DNA of 45,526 nt from Ophiothrix spiculata. Lineage: Eukaryota; Echinodermata; Ophiuroidea; Amphilepidida; Ophiotrichidae. This document shows, piece by piece, positions 40,597-45,526 of this stretch. Both the position numbers and the translations under genes were made by a program. Numbering within the stretch: the stretch's first letter is position 1; every line of letters starts with the position of its first letter. Below the pieces are notes generated by a model. The model was not told the origin of the DNA. It worked only from the letters and a program-made list of their open reading frames with translations, and did not search any database. The stretch lies in NCBI GenBank assembly GCA_000969725.1, contig JXSR01S017779.1, one strand, 5' to 3'.

Positions 40597-40856
40597 TAAC
40601 CCTAACCTCATACCTACCCCTTTTTGTTCTCAGCCTATCTCCTCGGAAATAAGGGTGTTAAAAATTGGTGGTTTCCACCGGGGCTCGAACCAGGGACCTC
40701 TCGCATACCAATCCTGTGTCCATCTATACCAAGCCACCCGAGGGGCGCTGCCTAGGCATCGATTTCGTGCCCATATAGGACCCCCGTCTATGACGTATTC
40801 GGACATAGGCTATTTGCTCTTGTAGCTTTATGTAACCTTTGGGAGCGTTAGGGTTA
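40597..40856 (-). mobile_element. tRNA-like element bounded by TAACCCTAAC inverted ends
   Basis: TAACCCTAAC (40597-40606) and its inverse GTTAGGGTTA (40847-40856) bound a 260 bp segment that contains a minus-strand tRNA-like region. A block 'gcctatgtccgaatacgtca' (minus strand, near 40810) recurs after the TAACCCTAAC at 45434 near the window end, so this is a repeat family. Confidence 0.62.
40673..40747 (-). tRNA. tRNA-like sequence with consensus B-box, probably SINE-type
   Basis: On the minus strand: A-box region TGGCTTGGTATAGATGG (40736-40720) and a consensus B-box GGTTCGAGCCC (40691-40681), preceded by gcgagaggtccctgg as in true tRNAs. The acceptor ends do not pair and the anticodon arm is poor, so a mature tRNA is unlikely; a pol III promoter could be active. 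Confidence 0.65.
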
Positions 40857-41013
40857 AGTAAATGTACAGGGATGACCTGTATTTTATTCCTGTCACATAG
40901 TCATCAAAAATTCACCTATTTGCAGCAAGGTGATCGCCACACCTCTTTCCTCCTGAGCCTGTTACCTTTCTAGCAATGAAGAATGCTGGTACCCATTTGT
41001 CACCTCGGTATAT

Positions 41014-41218
41014 TTTGACCAACACCAAATAGGTGGGCCTCTTCACACTGTGAATTGATACAGATAAGCGTGTGCGTAGCTGAACACAGCGTAACTGTAG
41101 GAGACGCAGCGCGTGTTGTACGTGTGACTTGCGCGTCAGTATCTACGTGCAAGTGGGATTATGTTTTCTTGCGGATGAAGAAAAGCCTCATAATTCCCGC
41201 CTATTTAGTGTTGATCAA
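41014..41218. mobile_element. MITE with TTGATCAACACCAAATAGG ends, copy 2
   Basis: Inverted ends ttttgaccaacaccaaatag and its counterpart cccgcctatttagtgttgat enclose the same interior as 23527-23756 (gaattgatacagataagcg, cttgcggatgaagaaaagcc), in the same orientation, with a short internal deletion. TIRs have diverged by several positions. Confidence 0.85.
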
Positions 41219-41831
41219 TGTCTAGAGGGGAGCATATAAGAGGAGATATCTTGGTCAAGGAAAACACTGAACCTTTAGTTTGGATCAGCCTAAATGAACT
41301 ATTCAAATCCTTCATTAAAGTCCTACTCAAACAAATCAGAGCCTGTACTTTGATTAAGAATAGGAAGAATCAATCCCTTTTTCTTCCTCACAATGGATAA
41401 TATGTAACTGTCCAGCCCGTATGAGCCATAAATGCCAGAAACTTCATTTTGCGCTATAGGTGAAAATACATGTCAAGGTCGTAATTTGCCCGAAATTGAT
41501 TTTTTGACAGATTCACAATCCTTGTGCTTACTACAAAATACCAGCAAAGTTTCATTTCAAGAATATGATAGGAAATGTGAAATAAATTTGCATATTTTTA
41601 AGACATTCAACTGGAAATATAGGGCTTACTGATCTTTGAACGTATTTATCTCAGTTATACGTTTTACTCCCTGACAACCTTTGACGGACCATAACTTGAC
41701 TTCTGGAAATAGTGTGAAGTTCATTAAGGTCATTTTAATCTTTAAAGCATGGTCTTTGCAAATAATTAAAAAAGTGAAAATGACAAGAGGTGGCATTTAC
41801 TGCTGTTTTGGGATGGACGGTCACATATAAA
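41219..41831. other. Unannotated stretch
   Basis: Short frames (41218-41400, 41432-41632) without recognised domains. Confidence 0.4.
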
Positions 41832-42080
41832 GTCGTCATGTAAGTGCAAGAAAGTTGTATCTGGAAACGCTGCCATTTTTCATTAAATTTGTATTTTACA
41901 CTATATAATGTCCAGTCTTGGGTCAGTGGCTCTTGAAATGTTTCTGTGTCAACCATTTCAAGAGCCACTGACATGTGACAGGGAAATTTGGAGGGATGTT
42001 TACATTCTAGTGACAAGGTGTTCAATACATATCACACATGGCAGCCATTGTAGATACAACTTTTTTGCACTCACATGACG
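41832..42080. mobile_element. Foldback element Z, copy 2, with internal hairpin
   Basis: Outer arms gtcgtcatgtaagtgcaag... and the inverse ...gcactcacatgacg match imperfectly over about 45 bp. Inside, gtcagtggctcttgaaatg (41922-41940) and catttcaagagccactgac (41954-41972) are a perfect 19 bp inverted pair. Related to 33095-33281, which has only one side of the inner hairpin. Confidence 0.78.
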
Positions 42081-42179
42081 AAATCGTTCATATAATCTGG
42101 CAATCAAAACCCTCCCAGCCACCACCTTGCCTTGCTAGCTGATCACAATCTCTTCTTTTTTACTCACCCTGTATATTAT

Positions 42180-42257
42180 TTTATATTGTTTTATATCTTT
42201 GACAATATACCTAAAATGTATGGTGATGTCAATAAAACAATCTTGAATCTTGAATCT
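42180..42257 (+). mobile_element. Short LINE 3' tail with (TTGAATC) repeats
   Basis: Ends caataaaacaatcttgaatc with two to three TTGAATC units. TATTAT is present on both sides (42174-42179, 42258-42263), a plausible target duplication. Only 78 bp, hence an extremely 5'-truncated insertion. The tail differs from the TTGAA tail at 38271, so two LINE families are present. Confidence 0.65.
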
Positions 42258-42396
42258 TATTATGTGTCTGTCTAATCATCAGGTAAATATTGAGACAGTC
42301 TGGCAATACAATGTAACCCCTCCCATCTATTCACTTACACCTTTCCAGCTGATCACATTCTTCCTTATTTTACTCACCCCGTATATGAAGTGTAAT

Positions 42397-42548
42397 GGTG
42401 CGTTCAGAGTCCAGAGATCTCATCAATCCATAATCGCTCGATATGCAGTCTGTACACCCACTAAGAGAGGTGCACTTTAAAATTTCAAGACTGCGTTGCC
42501 GTATCGAGCAATGTTGCAGTGATGAAATCGTTGTACTCTGAACGCACC
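42397..42548. mobile_element. 152 bp MITE with GGTGCGTTCAGAGT TIRs
   Basis: Perfect 14 bp inverted ends (42397-42410, 42535-42548). A dinucleotide AT borders both sides. Further inverted similarity inside (gatctcatcaatc / cagtgatgaaatcg; atcgctcgat / tatcgagca). Ends recall the cgttcatac/gttcagacg motifs of the 12761-13614 region. Confidence 0.82.
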
Positions 42549-42707
42549 ATCAGTCTAATCATAGGGTAAACATTCAAAACAGTCTGGCGATCAAAGCCCT
42601 CCCACCTATTCACATAGGCCTTTCAAGCTGATCACTTTATTTTTACACACCCTATATAAAAAGTATCTGTCTTAGAGGGTAAACATTCAGACAGAGGCTC
42701 CCACTTA

Positions 42708-43081
42708 GGCCAAAACAAAGTTGTTTGGTTGTCCTCCACTGTCCTTGCCTATTTTTTGAAACTGGAAAAAAGTTTTTACTGTATGAAAGTATACCGCGTC
42801 TAATTTTCAGATTTCCAAAAAAGGTTTTTTTTTCTTTGAGAATTTTGATCATTTGTAAATATTTTTATGTTTTTGTTTTCATTTTGATTACATTTTAATA
42901 CTGTTTTTAAACTTGTGTAAAGAGATTTTTTAGTACAGTAGACTTAATTACATCTTTATAGAGGCCATAATTTGATGTAGCTTTGACTTATATTTGAAAA
43001 AACAATCTAAAAAAAAAATCAGCCCGCCCGAACTTGCTCAAAAAAATGTGGAGGACAACCAAACAATTTATTTTTTTGGCC
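42708..43081. mobile_element. Harbinger-like MITE (GGCCAAA ends), copy 2
   Basis: TIRs GGCCAAAACAAAGTTGTTTGG and the inverse end match over about 35 bp (tggttgtcctccac). TTA flanks both sides (42705-42707, 43082-43084); neighbouring minisatellite units show the empty site (cccacctattcac). Inverse orientation to 11895-12183. Confidence 0.88.
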
Positions 43082-43230
43082 TTATTCACTTAAACCTTTC
43101 CAGCTGTACTCACCCTGTATTGTCTGTCTAATCACCATGTAAACATTCAGACAGTCTGGCAGTCCAAGCAAGCCCTCCCAGCCATTCACCTAGGCCTTGC
43201 TAGCTGATCACATTCATTACTTCCTGTACG

Positions 43231-44816
43231 ACATCAAAAGACAATAGAAATGTTAGCAGTGAAGATGACATCCGTTTCTAAGCAAGATTTGCAGACAGAC
43301 AACAAGAAATCATCGGTGGAATTGAGATAAATCAACAAGACAGCCCATTTTTAGACCTTGGATTGACAGAGAGGTATTAAATCGACACGCTGTTTTGGTT
43401 TTACCTACTGGTTACAAAACATAAATCACATTTGCCGTTAGCTGCCATTTTTTCATCCAACTAGCGTGCGGAGAAACTGACAATGAGATCAGTCATGTGA
43501 CTGTGTAAATCCGGCAAATGCGGTAAAATGTGTGAAGAGACTGACACAAATAACGATAACATTCCATTGCACTAAAGGGCTATGGTCAGACTGTAGTGGT
43601 AATGATAGCTGTTTGCTTTTATTGATATATTGTTATTGTTATGGCTACAGTTTGATGCTATCATAATGTAAACAGAGTGAAATTTCCTTACATTAATTTT
43701 GAGTGAAATCTTCTTTCATCTTCTCTTGAGTTAATATTTCAATGCTCTTTTACTTAGTGACCACTCTCGTCTCTTTTTTTGCCAAGTAAAACAGGCTTAA
43801 AAAACAAAACTAACTACCAGCAGTATAAAGTAACAAGAGCAGGCATGAGAACACGTTCACACACATCAAATCACCCCTGAAAATGGTGCTAAAAGGTTAC
43901 AAATAAGCAGAAATTAAGAAAAATCATTATTTTTTAAAATGGGAAATGACCTGAAGTAGTGGACTTTTGAACAGAAAAAACGAAATACAAGTATGAATCT
44001 GCACATTCTCATAACTGCTTAAGCCAGGTAAAACTGAGTGAACATTTCACTTGACAAAGAGTGAAATTTCACTCCCCTTAAAGTGAAATTCACTTAAACA
44101 TAGCATCCATTGAAAAAGAGATAAACAATTTCCACCAAATCACTCATTTACATTTAGAGAGATTCAGTTTCAGTTTCTTCACCATCATGTATACCATCAT
44201 TTCTTCACAAAGGAGCTTACGAGAGAACGCTCAGGCATTTCAATTCGTATTGAGTGCAAATTAATTCATTATGGGAGATGTACACCTATCTTGCAATTCA
44301 GGATCGACAGGTTAATGCTGACCCTATTTTTTTCATTCATCAGTAGGATTCAAACCATTTTGTTAGGGCTTATGGTTAAGAGTTTGGATGGGGCAAGGTT
44401 TCAGATTGACAGACAGTGCCCATCTTATTGCAAAAAATTATGAGAATTAAAAAGGATTCTTGCTAAACAGAGGAAATGAAGTCTATGTCCACAGCTTCAT
44501 TCAATCATAACACGCTGATCATCATTCATACATTCCTATACGCCTCAAGTACATATCAGTATATAGTAGCACTCATTAGGGAATCACTATCTTGTCATTA
44601 TCCAAACAATAGCTCACAGACAACTACTGTTTTAACAAGCAGAAATAGATCGCATGGCTGAGGGCAGACCAAGCACTAAGTAGTACAGTATATATTGACA
44701 CATCATTCTTGGGATCATCCTTATTTTCAATTGTCTGAGAGACAGGGTGAGATGAATTTTGGTCCTGCAATCATGGTCAAGGTCTTCCACATACCAATTT
44801 GTGGTCAGGGAGAGGG
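43231..44816. other. Unannotated stretch
   Basis: No gene recognised. Near 44040-44098 short repeated gtgaaatttcac motifs form small inverted repeats. Frames at 44476-44838 have no recognised domain. Confidence 0.4.
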
Positions 44817-44824
44817 GTAAATTT

Positions 44825-45199
44825 CCCTGGGGGGGCACTGATCTAGAAAGGTGATACGGATATGTGCGGCCCTCAAGACCCCCTTTTCATGCTTTGTCTG
44901 CCGCTCCCTCGACCCCCATTTCAAGCACAACCTTTATTTCGCAAGCCTTATTTTAAAAAATGTTCAGTTTGCTAGCCTAATTTTTTTTGAAATTTAGTTC
45001 CCATGACCCCCATTTCAAGCAAATTTTTGCTTCCAGAGCCCAAATTTTGCCCGAAAAAACTAGTTCTCAAGGGTCATTTTTTGGTCCCTTCAGTTCTCTA
45101 GACCCCTTTTCAGAGTCAATCTTCCGTTCCTTTGACTAGGGTTTCAGATATCGGGGCTGCACACCCCTACCAAAACCAAAGTTGGGTGCCCCCTCCGGG
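44825..45199 (-). mobile_element. G/C-run-ended element, subfamily B, copy 2
   Basis: Inverse copy of 24481-24868: CCCTGGGGGGGCACTG at the left, gatacggatatgtgcggcc, repeated 'gttccctagaccccc'-type modules, and ccaaagttgggtgccccctc at the right. Flanking octamers gtaaattt (44817-44824) and gtacattt (45200-45207) match at seven of eight. Confidence 0.85.
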
Positions 45200-45433
45200 G
45201 TACATTTAGACCCAACATAAGATAAAATTCTTTGGTAAACAAACCCTTGCATTGAAACTAATGCTGTCAATCTCTGTTTAATTTGCTTAATGTTTAAACG
45301 GATTTCACTTGGACGTTAAACATTTAACCAAAAGCTTAAATGATCAATTCAAATTAAGCATGATCATGATTACGGGAAAATTCTCACTTGATCTATGTAA
45401 ACAAATTCGGGGAGTCAGAACACAAGTTTGCAC

Positions 45434-45526
45434 TAACCCTAACCCCACTGAATCTCACAATATCCCATTCCACAAAGTTAAGAAATTCGCCTAAGTCCAA
45501 ATACGTCATAGACCCGAGTAAGCTAT
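45434..45526 (+). mobile_element. Second TAACCCTAAC-bounded tRNA-like element, truncated by the window edge
   Basis: TAACCCTAAC at 45434 is followed 55 bp later by gcctaagtccaaatacgtca and tagacccg, matching the minus-strand start of the 40597-40856 element. Any tRNA-like part would lie beyond the window. Confidence 0.6.

Larger units (their letters stand above)
42095..43230 (+). repeat. Minisatellite, about five ~110 bp units, three insertions
   Basis: Units contain gtctgtctaatcat, gtaaacattcagacagtctgg, ccctcccacctattcac, cagctgatcacattc and tactcaccctgtat. They lie at about 42095-42179, 42258-42396, 42549-42661, 42662-42707 plus 43082-43122, and 43123-43230. Between or within units are a LINE tail (42180-42257), a MITE (42397-42548) and a Harbinger-like MITE (42708-43081). 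Confidence 0.82.

Noticed and set aside
40673..40747. Functional tRNA gene on the minus strand
   Set aside because: B-box is consensus, but the T-stem has a mismatch, the acceptor ends do not pair and the anticodon arm is poor.

Overview
The window reads as AT-rich, repeat-dense, non-coding eukaryotic DNA, most likely from a marine invertebrate animal. A deuterostome such as a hemichordate or echinoderm is my weak guess; I could not place the species. I see no intact protein-coding gene, no rRNA, no operon-like layout and no CRISPR array. The open reading frames are short, overlap on both strands and mostly lie inside repeats. The only protein remnant I recognise is the C-terminal end of a LINE reverse transcriptase (about 23.8-25.15 kb), split by a later insertion. 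Two assembly gaps (16248-16464 and 32677-32749) fall inside repeats.

The content is a layered set of small, non-autonomous DNA transposons (MITEs and foldback elements), placed by terminal inverted repeats (TIRs) and target-site duplications (TSDs) read directly from the sequence. The main groups are: (1) elements ending in long G/C runs (CCCGGGGGG-like termini), about a dozen copies, several with exact 8-9 bp TSDs; (2) TTAA-flanked elements with AGGAGC termini (four copies) and a related-looking AGGGACT element; (3) GGCCAA-ended elements on TAA/TTA targets, Harbinger-like; (4) a GGACC family with a telomere-like TTAGGG core and 8 bp TSDs (three copies); (5) two full copies of a CAGAGG...CTG element with 8-9 bp TSDs, hAT-like; (6) foldback elements whose interior is an array of short palindromic units (14.7-15.2 kb and 21.4-22.05 kb); (7) several single or paired foldbacks.

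Region by region: 0.5-5.5 kb holds MITEs, a 329 bp tandem duplication and a first hAT-like copy. 5.9-8.0 kb is a decaying tandem-repeat (90 bp satellite) block broken by three insertions. 8.3-8.8 kb is a foldback carrying a nested MITE. 10.6-16.7 kb is dense in MITEs. 17.7-22.7 kb has the second hAT-like copy, a near-perfect 83 bp-arm hairpin, a foldback array and a tRNA-derived SINE. 23.5-25.9 kb is the disrupted LINE with a nested 1.16 kb TIR element. 26.6-34.1 kb mixes TTAA elements, three exon-like GC-rich segments and foldbacks. 36.6-39.9 kb contains further G/C-ended elements and a foldback interrupted by a LINE tail. 40.6-45.5 kb has a tRNA-like element with TAACCCTAAC ends (a second copy runs off the window edge) and a minisatellite broken by three insertions.

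There is no gene circuit to describe. The value of the window is as a record of transposition: in at least six places an uninterrupted sister repeat preserves the empty site, so the exact inserted sequence and target duplication can be read and relative insertion order inferred.
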